A DNA stretch of 62,668 nt from JAGMXM01 sp964458325 (GTDB lineage: Bacteria > Verrucomicrobiota > Verrucomicrobiia > Limisphaerales > UBA1319): positions 1 through 62,668 of the forward strand of contig CAYWIM010000012.1 in the NCBI GenBank assembly GCA_964458325.1. Direction: 5' to 3'. A model generated the notes under the pieces. The model made no database searches and was not told where the DNA came from. It worked only from the letters and a program-made list of their open reading frames with translations. The translations under genes were made by a program, and so were the position numbers. Each line of letters starts with the position of its first letter. Position 1 is the stretch's first letter. Shown piece after piece: positions 25,722 through 33,788 of this stretch.

Positions 25722-25980
25722 GCCGCAAGCCGAAAGGTAGGGCGGCCACTCCGTGGACGCCGCCTTGATGGCCGCAAGCTGATAAGTCGGCGCGCGGCGG
25801 AGCGCACGCCCTACCTTGCAAGCCGCAAGCTGATAAGTCGGCGCGCGGCGGAGCGCGCGCCCTACCTCGCAAGCCGCAAGCCGAAAGGTAGGGCGGCCAC
25901 TCCGTGGACGCCGGGCTGATGGCTGCAAGCTGACAAGCCGGCGCGCGGCGGAGCGCGCGCCCTACCTTGCAAGCCGAAAG
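25722..25980. repeat. Cluster of palindromic intergenic repeats
   Basis: Five hairpin-forming units separated by short shared linkers of the type gcaagc(t/c)gataag or gcaagccgaaagg. Type A, ggcggccactccgtggacgcc, occurs at 25741-25761 and 25892-25912 (9-bp arms with one mismatch, 3-nt loop). Type B, ggcgcgcggcggagcgcgcgcc, occurs at 25789-25810 (one change), 25840-25861 and 25940-25961 (8-bp perfect arms, 6-nt loop). The cluster fills the space between terC and efp. It is not a CRISPR array: units differ, spacers are not unique and of fixed length, and there are no cas genes. Confidence 0.85.
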
Positions 25981-26123
25981 TCGAAAACGGAGACTTGCAA
26001 TCGAAGTGGGCGCCGATATGCTGCGGAACTTGCGATGGCACCGGGCGCCCGGAGACGGGCCAGCGTGAAACCAGCCGGTGGCCGCCGCAAACCAGCATTG
26101 ATACCGCAAGCAGATCCGAAATT

Positions 26124-26681
26124 ATGGCCACCGCAAACGATCTTCGCAAAGGCATGGCGATCTCCTACAATGGAGATGTCGCGATCATTCTCGAATGCCA
26201 GCACCGAACACCCGGCAACCTCCGCGCCTTTGTCCAAGCCAATATCCGCAGCATCCGCACTGGCAAAACCTCCGACGTCCGCTTCGGTTCCACCGAGCGC
26301 ATCGAGGTCGTCCCGCTCAACATCCGCAAGATGGAATTCAGCTACAAGGACGGCGAGGATTACGTTTTTACCGATCCCGACACTTACGAGACGGTCAACC
26401 TGATGCCCGAGGTGGTCGGCGACGCCAGCCATTACCTGGTCGAGAACACGTTGATCACGATGACGTTCATCGCGGACCGGCCGGTGTCGATCGAGCTGCC
26501 TGCCAGCGTGGCATTGACGGTGACCGAGGCGCCCGAGGGCCTCAAAGGCGATTCCGCCACCAATGTCCAAAAGGCCATCAAGCTCGAAACCGGCATCACA
26601 ATCCAGGCCCCCCTCTTCATCAAGCCCGGTGAGAAAATCAAGGTCGATACCCGCACCGGCAAATACATGGAACGGGCTTGA
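26124..26681 (+). CDS. efp: Translation elongation factor P
   Basis: The 185-aa product spans all three EF-P domains, from MATANDLRKGMAISYNGD to the C-terminal GEKIKVDTRTGKYMERA. EF-P enters the ribosome at stalled polyproline stretches. The loop that carries the modified residue (PGKGQAF in E. coli, Lys34) reads PGNLRAF here, with Asn in place of Lys or Arg, so neither EpmA-type lysylation nor EarP-type rhamnosylation is possible at that site. The ATG at 26124 is clear; upstream in-frame sequence is repeat-derived. No epmA or earP gene lies nearby. Confidence 0.95.
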   Translation: MATANDLRKGMAISYNGDVAIILECQHRTPGNLRAFVQANIRSIRTGKTSDVRFGSTERIEVVPLNIRKMEFSYKDGEDYVFTDPDTYETVNLMPEVVGDASHYLVENTLITMTFIADRPVSIELPASVALTVTEAPEGLKGDSATNVQKAIKLETGITIQAPLFIKPGEKIKVDTRTGKYMERA

Positions 26682-26698
26682 TCGCCCCACCTCGATCC

Positions 26699-27844
26699 AT
26701 GAATCCGCCTTCAGACCTGATCCGGCTCGCGGCCGAATTCCGGCGGCGGGCTGTCGAGCTGAGCCGCTGCCCGGTGGTCGCGGGCTTCGACGGGTTCGTG
26801 GATGAAATCATCTCGGTCGTTCAGGAGCGGCGCGGGCTTCAGGACTGGATCCCGGTCAAGGACATCCTGACCTTCGGAGGGCTGATCCAGGCCGCAGCCG
26901 GCCGCAGCAGCCTGCGGGAGATCGTCGTGCACCGGATGGATCCCGGCGGCTGCGCGGTCAACCTGGGAGACGGCCTCCTGGCCCTGGGCCTGCCCGTGGA
27001 TTGCTTTGCCACGCTCGGCCAGCCCCGGCACAGCGCCTTCGACGATTTTGCCGGCCGGTGTCGCAGCTGCCATTCCTGGGGACGCCAGCCGGGACGAACC
27101 CTTGCGTTCGAGTTCGAGGACGGCAAGCTGATGTTCAGCGCTGTGACCCAGCTGGCCGAGTTCGACGTCCCTCTGCTGGAACGGGTGCTCGAGGACGGCG
27201 CTTACGCAGCGGCTTGCGCGCAGGCCCGCCTGATCGCACTCACGGACTGGACGCTCTATCCCCACATGACGTCCTGTTGGCGGAAACTGCAGACGGATGT
27301 CTACCAAAAGCTCGGGTCCCATCGCCCCTGCTTTTTCCTGGATCTTGTGGATCCCTCGAGCCGGTCGGCGGGCGACGTCCGAGCCATGCTCGAAACGCTG
27401 TCCGGGTTCGAGAGTGCCGGCCCGACCACGCTCGGCCTCAATGGCACCGAAGCCAATGTTGTGGCACGCGCCCTGGGCTTGTCCGCGGCGCCCGATGCGC
27501 CCGAGGCCGTACGGGACCAAGCGGCCCTCCTGCGCGACCGGCTCGGCATCCGGGAGGTGGCCATCCACTGTGTGAAGCACGCCGCGCTGGCCAGCTCCGA
27601 AGGGGCGCAGACCGTCGAAGGTCCCTACTGCCCCAATCCCCGCAAGAGCACCGGGGCGGGGGACCGGTTCAATGCCGGCTATTGCGCGGGGCTCCTGCTC
27701 GGATTGGCGGGGGTGGACCGGCTGCGTCTGGGCAACGCCGCATCCGGCTTCTTCGTGCGGCATGCGCGGAGCGCCTCGCCGGGGGATCTGGCCGATTTCC
27801 TGTCCGCCTGGGCCCACAACGCGCAGGATTCAGGGGCGGCGTAA
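26699..27844 (+). CDS. PfkB-family sugar kinase
   Basis: The 381-aa product has the ribokinase fold signatures: FDGFVDEIISVV near the N-terminus, GGCAVNLGDGLLALGLPV (the sugar-binding GG motif), NGTEANVVARALG, and the ATP/anion-hole motif STGAGDRFNAGYCAGLL near residue 320 with the catalytic Asp. It starts 17 bp after efp (ATG 26699) and may be co-transcribed. The specific sugar is not evident, and similarity to named subfamilies (fructokinase, KDG kinase) is only general. Confidence 0.85.
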   Translation: MNPPSDLIRLAAEFRRRAVELSRCPVVAGFDGFVDEIISVVQERRGLQDWIPVKDILTFGGLIQAAAGRSSLREIVVHRMDPGGCAVNLGDGLLALGLPVDCFATLGQPRHSAFDDFAGRCRSCHSWGRQPGRTLAFEFEDGKLMFSAVTQLAEFDVPLLERVLEDGAYAAACAQARLIALTDWTLYPHMTSCWRKLQTDVYQKLGSHRPCFFLDLVDPSSRSAGDVRAMLETLSGFESAGPTTLGLNGTEANVVARALGLSAAPDAPEAVRDQAALLRDRLGIREVAIHCVKHAALASSEGAQTVEGPYCPNPRKSTGAGDRFNAGYCAGLLLGLAGVDRLRLGNAASGFFVRHARSASPGDLADFLSAWAHNAQDSGAA

Positions 27845-27917
27845 CGAAACCGCCGGCTCGGGCTGCTTGCGGCGGCGCGACCCCGCCCATGGCGCGCCGT
27901 CTTTCTGGCGGATCGGA

Positions 27918-28274
27918 TCACCCGGCTCGGATCATGATCAGCATCATTTTGAAGCGGGTGACTGCAGAAAGGGCGTGCGGCACGCGGGCAGGCAGCAGCA
28001 GCAGTTCGCCGGACTTGACCCGGTGAGGATGGCCCGCGATGCGAATTTCCACCTCGCCCTCGATGGCGACCACCAAGGCGTCGAAAGGCGCCGCATGCTC
28101 GCTCAGCCCCTGCCCGGCATCAAAGGCGAAGAGGGTGACCGTGCCGGTCGTCTTGCGCAAGATCTCGCGGCTCACCACGGATCCGTCCTGGTAGGCGACC
28201 AGGTCCGCCACCGCCGACGGCTGGCTGGCCAGCGGAGTCGCACTCGAGTCCTTTTTCGGTTTTTGTTCAGTCAT
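27918..28274 (-). CDS. Small cupin-domain protein
   Basis: The 118-aa product is a single cupin barrel: SEHAAPFDALVVAIEGEVEI, then GHPHRVKSGELLLLPARVPHAL. The first metal motif has only one His (EHAAPFD), so metal binding may be weak or absent. Such small cupins bind sugars or serve as redox or sensor modules. It is divergent from the ThuA-family gene, with 74 bp between the two starts holding both promoters. Confidence 0.82.
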   Translation of the reverse strand: MTEQKPKKDSSATPLASQPSAVADLVAYQDGSVVSREILRKTTGTVTLFAFDAGQGLSEHAAPFDALVVAIEGEVEIRIAGHPHRVKSGELLLLPARVPHALSAVTRFKMMLIMIRAG

Positions 28275-28348
28275 AACGGAATGAACTTACACGATTTCGC
28301 CGCGAAAATCGCTTGCATACTGTCCAGGGACCCGGAACTATCCGTGCC

Positions 28349-29146
28349 ATGAATCGGAATCGACGTCGTTCCAAACTCTCGGATGACCCGTGCCTTTCGC
28401 GCCGCCAACTGCTGAGCTGGGGTGTCGCCGCGGCCGCCACGGTCCTGAGCCGTCCCGCGCTCGCCCAAAACGCACCCCGCCGGGTGGTGGTCTGGTCCGA
28501 AGGAACCGCGCCCGCGGACGTTTACCCCAAGGACATCAACGGCGCCATCGCCGACGGATTGAAGTCGTTGTCCGGATGGGAGGTCGTTGTCGCCAGCCTC
28601 AACGATCCGGACCAGGGCTTCAGCGGATCGCGTCTCGAGCAGACCGACGTCCTGATCTGGTGGGGACACAAGAAGCACGGCGAGGTGAAGGACGCGCTGG
28701 TGGATCGGATCGAGCGCCGGGTCAAGGAGCAGGGCATGGGATTCATCGCGGTTCATTCGTCGCACTTCGCCAAGCCGTACAAGCGGCTGATGGGCACCGC
28801 CTGCAGTTGGGGCGCCTACAAGGTCGACGGCAGCGCCGTCCAGCTCATTGTCAAGGATCCCGCCCATCCGATCGCCCAGGGGATCCGGAATTTCACTCTG
28901 CCCAAGACCGAACGTTATGGGGAGCCGTTCGCCACGCCTTCGCCGGAGGCAGTGGTGTTTGACGGCCTCTACCTCAAGCCGGACGGCACGTCGGAGCCGG
29001 GCCGGCAGGGCCTCTGCTGGACCGTCGGCAAAGGCCGCGTCTTCTATTTCACCCCCGGCCACGAGACATTCCCGGATCTCTTCCGTGACGACGTCAGACG
29101 GATCTTCCGCAATGCAGTCGAGTGGGCGGCCCCGCGAACCCCATAA
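28349..29146 (+). CDS. Tat-exported ThuA-domain protein
   Basis: The 265-aa product starts with a twin-arginine signal (SRRQLLSWGVAAAATVLSRPALA) and then shows the ThuA/class I glutamine amidotransferase-like fold: RVVVWSEGTAPADVYP, VLIWWGHKKHGEV, and GMGFIAVHSSHFAKPYKRLMG. ThuA proteins occur with trehalose and keto-sugar catabolic genes, often near Gfo/Idh/MocA oxidoreductases as in this genome. No catalytic Cys is seen in the usual elbow. I chose ATG 28349 because it starts the signal peptide. Confidence 0.85.
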   Translation: MNRNRRRSKLSDDPCLSRRQLLSWGVAAAATVLSRPALAQNAPRRVVVWSEGTAPADVYPKDINGAIADGLKSLSGWEVVVASLNDPDQGFSGSRLEQTDVLIWWGHKKHGEVKDALVDRIERRVKEQGMGFIAVHSSHFAKPYKRLMGTACSWGAYKVDGSAVQLIVKDPAHPIAQGIRNFTLPKTERYGEPFATPSPEAVVFDGLYLKPDGTSEPGRQGLCWTVGKGRVFYFTPGHETFPDLFRDDVRRIFRNAVEWAAPRTP

Positions 29147-29295
29147 GAGTCAAAAGAAGGTGCTGCAGGATGGTGAGATCGGAGTGCGAAACGTGAATGA
29201 TGAGGATGAAAGGCGATTTCAGATTCACCTTGCGCCACGGTTTGGAATGATGCAAGGTTTTGGGCTTTGGTTTCGGATGTAGGAATACGAGTGTT

Positions 29296-29565
29296 ATGGC
29301 CAGAATTTGTGAACTGACAGGGAAGAGGCCCGGGAAGGGCAACATAGTGTGGCGCAGCGGCAAGGCGAAGAAGAAGGGGGGCATCGGCACCCACGTGACC
29401 GCCATCACCAAGCGGCGGTTTCTGCCCAACCTGCAGCGAGTGAAGGCGGTGATCGACGGCGAGGTGCGCTACGTGCGGGTTTCCTCGCGGGCGCTGAAGA
29501 AGGGAATGGTCACCAAGGCGGCGCCGCGGAATTGGAAGAAAGAGGAAGCCAAGCCTTCTGCCTAG
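29296..29565 (+). CDS. rpmB: 50S ribosomal protein L28
   Basis: The 89-aa product starts MARICELTGKRPGKGN and contains TKRRFLPNLQRVKAVIDGE and RVSSRALKKGMVTKA, which are the L28 landmarks. The insertion KAKKKGGIGTHVT before TKRRF lengthens it slightly compared with E. coli L28. Its stop overlaps the stop of the convergent smpB gene by 4 bp, leaving no room for a separate terminator between them. Confidence 0.95.
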   Translation: MARICELTGKRPGKGNIVWRSGKAKKKGGIGTHVTAITKRRFLPNLQRVKAVIDGEVRYVRVSSRALKKGMVTKAAPRNWKKEEAKPSA

Positions 29566-30017
29566 CGGTTCTTTTGCCGGTGCATGAGCGCGCGTTTGAG
29601 CTCCCGCGCCGACTCCGCCTTGCGAAGGGCATCTCGCTTGTCGTAGGCGGCCTTGCCTTTTCCCAAGGCCAACATCACTTTGACCTTCCGGTTTTTCCAG
29701 AAGAAGGAGAGGGGAACGAGGGCGTGTCCGCGGACCGTCAGGAGGCCAGCCAGGCGGCGGATTTCTCTCTTGTGGAGAAGGAGTTTGCGGGCGGCCTTGG
29801 GCTGATGGTTCTGGCGGTTGCCGAACGTGTATTCGTCGATGTGCGCGTTATACAAGAAGGCCTCATCCCTCTCGATCCGGGCGAAGGCATCTCGGATCTG
29901 ACAATGGCCCGCTCGCAGGGCCTTGACCTCCGTCCCCTTCAAGACCAAGCCGGCCTCCCAGGTCTCGAGGATCTCGTAGTCGCGCCTCGCCTTGGAATTG
30001 GTGAGAATATCCGCCAT
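29562..30017 (-). CDS. smpB: SsrA-binding protein SmpB
   Basis: The 151-aa product begins with NSKARRDYEILETWEAGLVL, followed by GTEVKALRAGH and LYNAHIDEYTFGNRQNHQP, and ends with a basic tail (KGKAAYDKRDALRKAES...). SmpB binds tmRNA and delivers it to stalled ribosomes. The length is normal. No tmRNA gene is visible in the window. It is followed convergently by rpmB. Confidence 0.96.
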   Translation of the reverse strand: MADILTNSKARRDYEILETWEAGLVLKGTEVKALRAGHCQIRDAFARIERDEAFLYNAHIDEYTFGNRQNHQPKAARKLLLHKREIRRLAGLLTVRGHALVPLSFFWKNRKVKVMLALGKGKAAYDKRDALRKAESARELKRALMHRQKNR

Positions 30018-30098
30018 CAGCGCCCCCCTCCGAGGCGCCTCGGACGCGCCGGAGCCGCGGTCAGATCGGGCCCGGCGGCCGAGCCATTGCGGGATGGG

Positions 30099-30362
30099 TC
30101 ATGAAACCAGCGCCCGCTTCCGTTTCCGGCCGGGGGTCTCGATCGCCGGGGTGTCCTCGATCATTTCGTAGCCGATCTTCTCCTCGCATATTTCCCGCAG
30201 CGCAATGTCTCCGGCTCCCTGGGTGGCAGTCTCGGTCACCAGGGGGCGATTCCCCCCCCCGCCCCCGGTGGTCAATTGACGCACGCGCCGGGACACCATG
30301 TTGACCAGGATGTTCGGGTTGCCGACTTTATCCGCCGCTTGCCTGCACAGATCCGCGTTCAA
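30099..30362 (-). CDS. rpoZ: DNA-directed RNA polymerase omega subunit
   Basis: The 87-aa product has the omega core AADKVGNPNILVNMVSRRVRQL near its start and ALREICEEKIGYEMIED at the end. I chose a TTG start at 30362 because GGAGG lies 7 nt upstream and because omega proteins begin with this segment; an ATG at 30407 is an in-frame alternative that would add 15 residues of unlikely sequence. The codons for a Gly run after RQLTT contain a C9 tract on the plus strand (30252-30260). It lies 81 bp upstream of smpB on the same strand. Confidence 0.88.
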   Translation of the reverse strand: MNADLCRQAADKVGNPNILVNMVSRRVRQLTTGGGGGNRPLVTETATQGAGDIALREICEEKIGYEMIEDTPAIETPGRKRKRALVS

Positions 30363-30512
30363 ATAGATACCTCCGATTCCGGGATTGATTCCTTGCCGAC
30401 CGCCCATCCGGGCGGAGATTCGCAAGCACCCAAAATAACAGCCGCCCGTGGCAGTGCAACAGGTATTTTTAGCCTCTCGGGCGGGGCGGGCTTTGTGCGG
30501 CTGCGGACGGCA

Positions 30513-31445
30513 TCAGGCGCGACCGCCCATGCCGAACAACTGGCGAATGTAATCCGCGTTGCGGCGGGCGTCGGCGACGGCGTCCTTGGAGGGATTGGCC
30601 GTTTCGAGGACAATCCATCCGCGATAGCCGATCTGATCGATCGCGCGGGCGATGGGTGGGAACTGGATCTCGCCTTGGCCGAGGTAGCTCGATCCGTCCT
30701 TGAAATGGATGCAGGCGATCCGCTCTTTCAGAAACCGGATCTCCTCAGGCACGTCGTAGCCGTTCCGGGTCGAGTTGCCGACATCGTAATAGAGCTGCAC
30801 GGACTCGTGGTTGATCCGGTCGAGGATCTCGGCGTTTTGCCGGGCCGAGAGCGTATTCTCGAGGGCCAGGATGACGCCTGCATCGCGCGCTCGAGGGGCG
30901 GCCGCCCGAACGCGCTGGACGGCCTGATCCACCTCCGCCCGCTTCAACTGGCCGTTGTCCCGGAGGTCGCCCTTTCCGAAAAAAGCCACCAGAATCACGT
31001 GGACGCGCAGGGCCCGCGCGGCATCGATGGATTGTTCGAGCCATGCGGGGGCGCGGGGATCGGTGGCCAGCGGATTCGAGTTGAGCAGGCCCATCATGAA
31101 GGAGGAGATCACAAGGCCGGTCTCGGCCATTTGGTCAAGGTATCCCCGCTGGATGGCCGGATCGGCCAGACGAAGTCGATCGGCGGCATCCCCCGCGCTG
31201 ATCTCGGCGCCATCCAGACCCGCATGCAGGGCCTGCTTCAAGTCGACCCGGCATGACCCGAGCCGGAAACCGGGAGCCGCGGACGGCGCGGCGCCGCGCG
31301 CGAGCGTGGCGGCAAGCGCTGGACAAGCGGCCAGGCCGGCCAGCGCGCCGTGAAGAAAGGCGCGCCGGCTGATGGCCGGCAGGGTGGGGGAGACGGATGG
31401 CTGGCTGAAAAAGCCGCAGTCGAAGGGCGCGTTGGAGCTATTCAT
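30513..31445 (-). CDS. Tat-exported sugar phosphate isomerase/epimerase-like protein
   Basis: The 310-aa product carries a twin-arginine signal (SRRAFLHGALAGLAACPALA) after a 26-residue leader and then a xylose-isomerase-like TIM barrel: ISSFMMGLLNSNPLA, VILALENTLSARQNAEIL with a metal-ligand Glu, YYDVGNSTRNGYD, IACIHFKDGSSYLG and WIVLETANPS. Substrate unknown. It is transcribed alone on the minus strand, upstream of rpoZ by 150 bp. Confidence 0.87.
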   Translation of the reverse strand: MNSSNAPFDCGFFSQPSVSPTLPAISRRAFLHGALAGLAACPALAATLARGAAPSAAPGFRLGSCRVDLKQALHAGLDGAEISAGDAADRLRLADPAIQRGYLDQMAETGLVISSFMMGLLNSNPLATDPRAPAWLEQSIDAARALRVHVILVAFFGKGDLRDNGQLKRAEVDQAVQRVRAAAPRARDAGVILALENTLSARQNAEILDRINHESVQLYYDVGNSTRNGYDVPEEIRFLKERIACIHFKDGSSYLGQGEIQFPPIARAIDQIGYRGWIVLETANPSKDAVADARRNADYIRQLFGMGGRA

Positions 31446-31621
31446 GACCGCATTTTAGCGCCGCGCCAGTCCCGAGGCCAGACTTTTGCGGATGCACGGC
31501 GATGCCGCCTAGCGCCACATCTTGCTGTTGCCTTGTGCATTGCTCGAATCCCTGGAATAAGGGTTGGAAGCAATTTTTGCACAGACCCTAAATGGCAGGA
31601 TCAATCCTGTCCGAGCAACGA

Positions 31622-32506
31622 ATGATGAGCCGTCGAATCACACTGGGAATGACACGCAAGGAGTTTATGCTCGCGATCGCTTCGGCGGCGGGCGTCCCCT
31701 GGGTCGCATCGGCCCGCCCGGGACCGGATGTCGCCTCTGGCCTCAAGGTTCCAGCCAGCGGCCGGTGGTGCCACGAGGAGCTGCGGCGGTTCAAGGCGCG
31801 CGAGGCACACCAGGGCGTCGCGACGGATGGTGAGTTTGTTTACGCGATCTCCAACCGCGCCATCGGGAAATACCGGATCGAGACTGGGGAAAGGCTGAGC
31901 GGCTGGGAGGGGGAGAAGGGCGGGCCGATCGTCCACCTCAACGCCGGCACCGTGCGCGATGGCCGCCTCCATGTCGCGCACTCGAACTACCCTGGCGTGC
32001 CCATGCTCAGCTCGGTGGAGATCTGGGATTCGTCGACGATGCAGCACGTCGGAACGCACAGCCTGGGCATCGACGCAGGATCGCTGACCTGGGTGGCGTG
32101 GCGCGACGGGTGCTGGTTCGCCTGTTTTGCGCATTACTCCACCAGCCAGGGCCGGACCGGACGCGACGCTTCCTGGACCCAACTGGTTCGATTTGACGAG
32201 CAGTGGCGGCGCGAGGCCGGCTGGGTCTTTCCGCCGGACCTCATTGTGCGGTTCGGCGGAAACAGCAGCTCGGGGGGCGGGTTTGGGCCGGAGGGATTGC
32301 TCTTCGTTACGGGGCACGACGCCAAGGAGCTCTACGCCCTTGCGTTCCCCGAGGCCGGCTCGGTTCTGAGATGGACGGACACGGTTTCCATCAGCGCCGA
32401 GGGCCAGGCCTTCGACTTCGATCCCCGAAGGCCCGGATTCCTCTACTCGCTCATGAGGCGGACGGGGGAAGTCATTGTGTCGCGCCTATTCCGCGGGCCG
32501 CCGTGA
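31622..32506 (+). CDS. Exported hypothetical protein, probably beta-propeller
   Basis: The 294-aa product has an N-terminal export signal (MTRKEFMLAIASAAGVPWVASA). The remainder consists of short strands with repeats of the type DGEFVYAISNRAIGKYRIETGERL, then RDGRLHVAHSNYP, SLTWVAWRDGCWFACFAHY and EGLLFVTGHDAKELYALAF, which suggests a YncE-like or quinoprotein-like propeller. No catalytic motif is visible. The start could be 31622, 31625 or 31592. It is monocistronic, converging with the Gfo/Idh/MocA gene at 32577. Confidence 0.75.
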   Translation: MMSRRITLGMTRKEFMLAIASAAGVPWVASARPGPDVASGLKVPASGRWCHEELRRFKAREAHQGVATDGEFVYAISNRAIGKYRIETGERLSGWEGEKGGPIVHLNAGTVRDGRLHVAHSNYPGVPMLSSVEIWDSSTMQHVGTHSLGIDAGSLTWVAWRDGCWFACFAHYSTSQGRTGRDASWTQLVRFDEQWRREAGWVFPPDLIVRFGGNSSSGGGFGPEGLLFVTGHDAKELYALAFPEAGSVLRWTDTVSISAEGQAFDFDPRRPGFLYSLMRRTGEVIVSRLFRGPP

Positions 32507-32576
32507 GGGATCGCGCGGCGGGCCCGAGGGCCGGGTCCTGGATGAGGGCGCGAGAGGCGCTGGGCCTGGGCATGGC

Positions 32577-33788
32577 TCAGGCGGGCGGGGCCCACGGGTG
32601 GGATCGATCCTTCACAGGCCACTCCACCCGCTGCCCGCCGAGCTGATGGGAGGCGAACACGGCCGTGATCATTTCGACGACGACACGTCCGTCGGATGCG
32701 CTGCACGAAGGCTGGCGGTCATGGCGGATGGCGTCGATGAGATCCCGTGCGGGCACCAGATGTGCCATCACTTCTTTCACGAGATCGGGATTGGGTTCGG
32801 GCAGCCCGATGCCGGCGGAGCTGATCGGGACCCAGGCCGATGGAGCTTTCGTTGGCTGGAAAGGGTTCCCGGGTCGGAAGTGGGCCATTGGCTCCTGGTC
32901 CATGCGAAGGTCGATGATCCCCTGGGTGCCGATCCATTGCAGGCCGAAACCGGCGGCGGCGCTCCCGGCGTTCTGCACGGAATCGAAATAAGCGGGCGCG
33001 CCGCATTCGATCTCGAATCGGGCGTGCACACGGTTTCCGGCGAGCGGCCCCACGCCCTCCGCGCCGGGCTTCAAGTCGGCGGCGGTGACCGGACGCGCGT
33101 CCTGGTAAACCATTGCAGTGCAGGCTCGAGGCCGCCCGCCCAGGCAATGGACGATGTTCAACACGTGGGAGCCAAGCACCCATAGGTCCAAGGGCCCCCC
33201 CCGGGCATCTTCCTTGCCCCGGGCGCGCATCTCGAGGAGCTGGCCGATGGTCCCGTCCTCGAGAAGCCGGCGAATTGCCGGAAGGACCGGATGGTACCGG
33301 TTGCGATGGGCGATCGCGACTTTGATGCTGCGATGATCGCACGCGGCGACGATTTCATCGGCTTCGGCGGCGGAGCGGCAGAAGGGCTTTTCGATGTACA
33401 TGCCGCGCACGCCTGCCTCGGCCGCCGCCAGGGCTGCGTCGCGGTGCTGGTCGATATGCCGCATCCCGATCACAGCGATGTCGGGCTTGACGTCCGAAAG
33501 CATCTGCCGGTAATCGGCGAATCCGCGATCGCAGCGGAGTTTCGAAAGCGCGGCCTTCAGCCCGGCGGCGTCCGGATCCGCGACGGCGGCGATCTCGGTT
33601 TCGGGTAGATGGAGCCACATGGTATGGAGCCCATGGCCGTAATCGCCCCGGCCGGTGTGGCCGATGATGCCGACGCGGAGTCGGGGGTGGGGAGGGGACG
33701 CCGCGGACACAAGGCCGGATCCAGCGGCGCAGGCGAGGGCGCCCATCCCAATGCAGAATTGCCGTCTCGAATGAGGATGGATGTTCAC
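32577..33788 (-). CDS. Tat-exported Gfo/Idh/MocA-family oxidoreductase
   Basis: The 403-aa product starts with a Tat-like signal (SRRQFCIGMGALACAAGSGLVSA), then an NAD(P)-binding Rossmann start VGIIGHTGRGDYGHG in which the usual GxGxxG is altered. It has the family's EKP motif (GMYIEKPFCRS) with the catalytic-region Lys, and a C-terminal alpha/beta domain. Members oxidise or reduce sugars with bound NAD(P). Its start overlaps the stop of the HEAT-repeat gene (ATGA, 33785-33788), so it is the last gene of that operon. Confidence 0.87.
   Translation of the reverse strand: MNIHPHSRRQFCIGMGALACAAGSGLVSAASPPHPRLRVGIIGHTGRGDYGHGLHTMWLHLPETEIAAVADPDAAGLKAALSKLRCDRGFADYRQMLSDVKPDIAVIGMRHIDQHRDAALAAAEAGVRGMYIEKPFCRSAAEADEIVAACDHRSIKVAIAHRNRYHPVLPAIRRLLEDGTIGQLLEMRARGKEDARGGPLDLWVLGSHVLNIVHCLGGRPRACTAMVYQDARPVTAADLKPGAEGVGPLAGNRVHARFEIECGAPAYFDSVQNAGSAAAGFGLQWIGTQGIIDLRMDQEPMAHFRPGNPFQPTKAPSAWVPISSAGIGLPEPNPDLVKEVMAHLVPARDLIDAIRHDRQPSCSASDGRVVVEMITAVFASHQLGGQRVEWPVKDRSHPWAPPA

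Noticed and set aside
25722..25980. Possible CRISPR array
   Set aside because: Two different repeat types, linkers that are themselves repeated, and no cas genes. These are REP-like hairpins.
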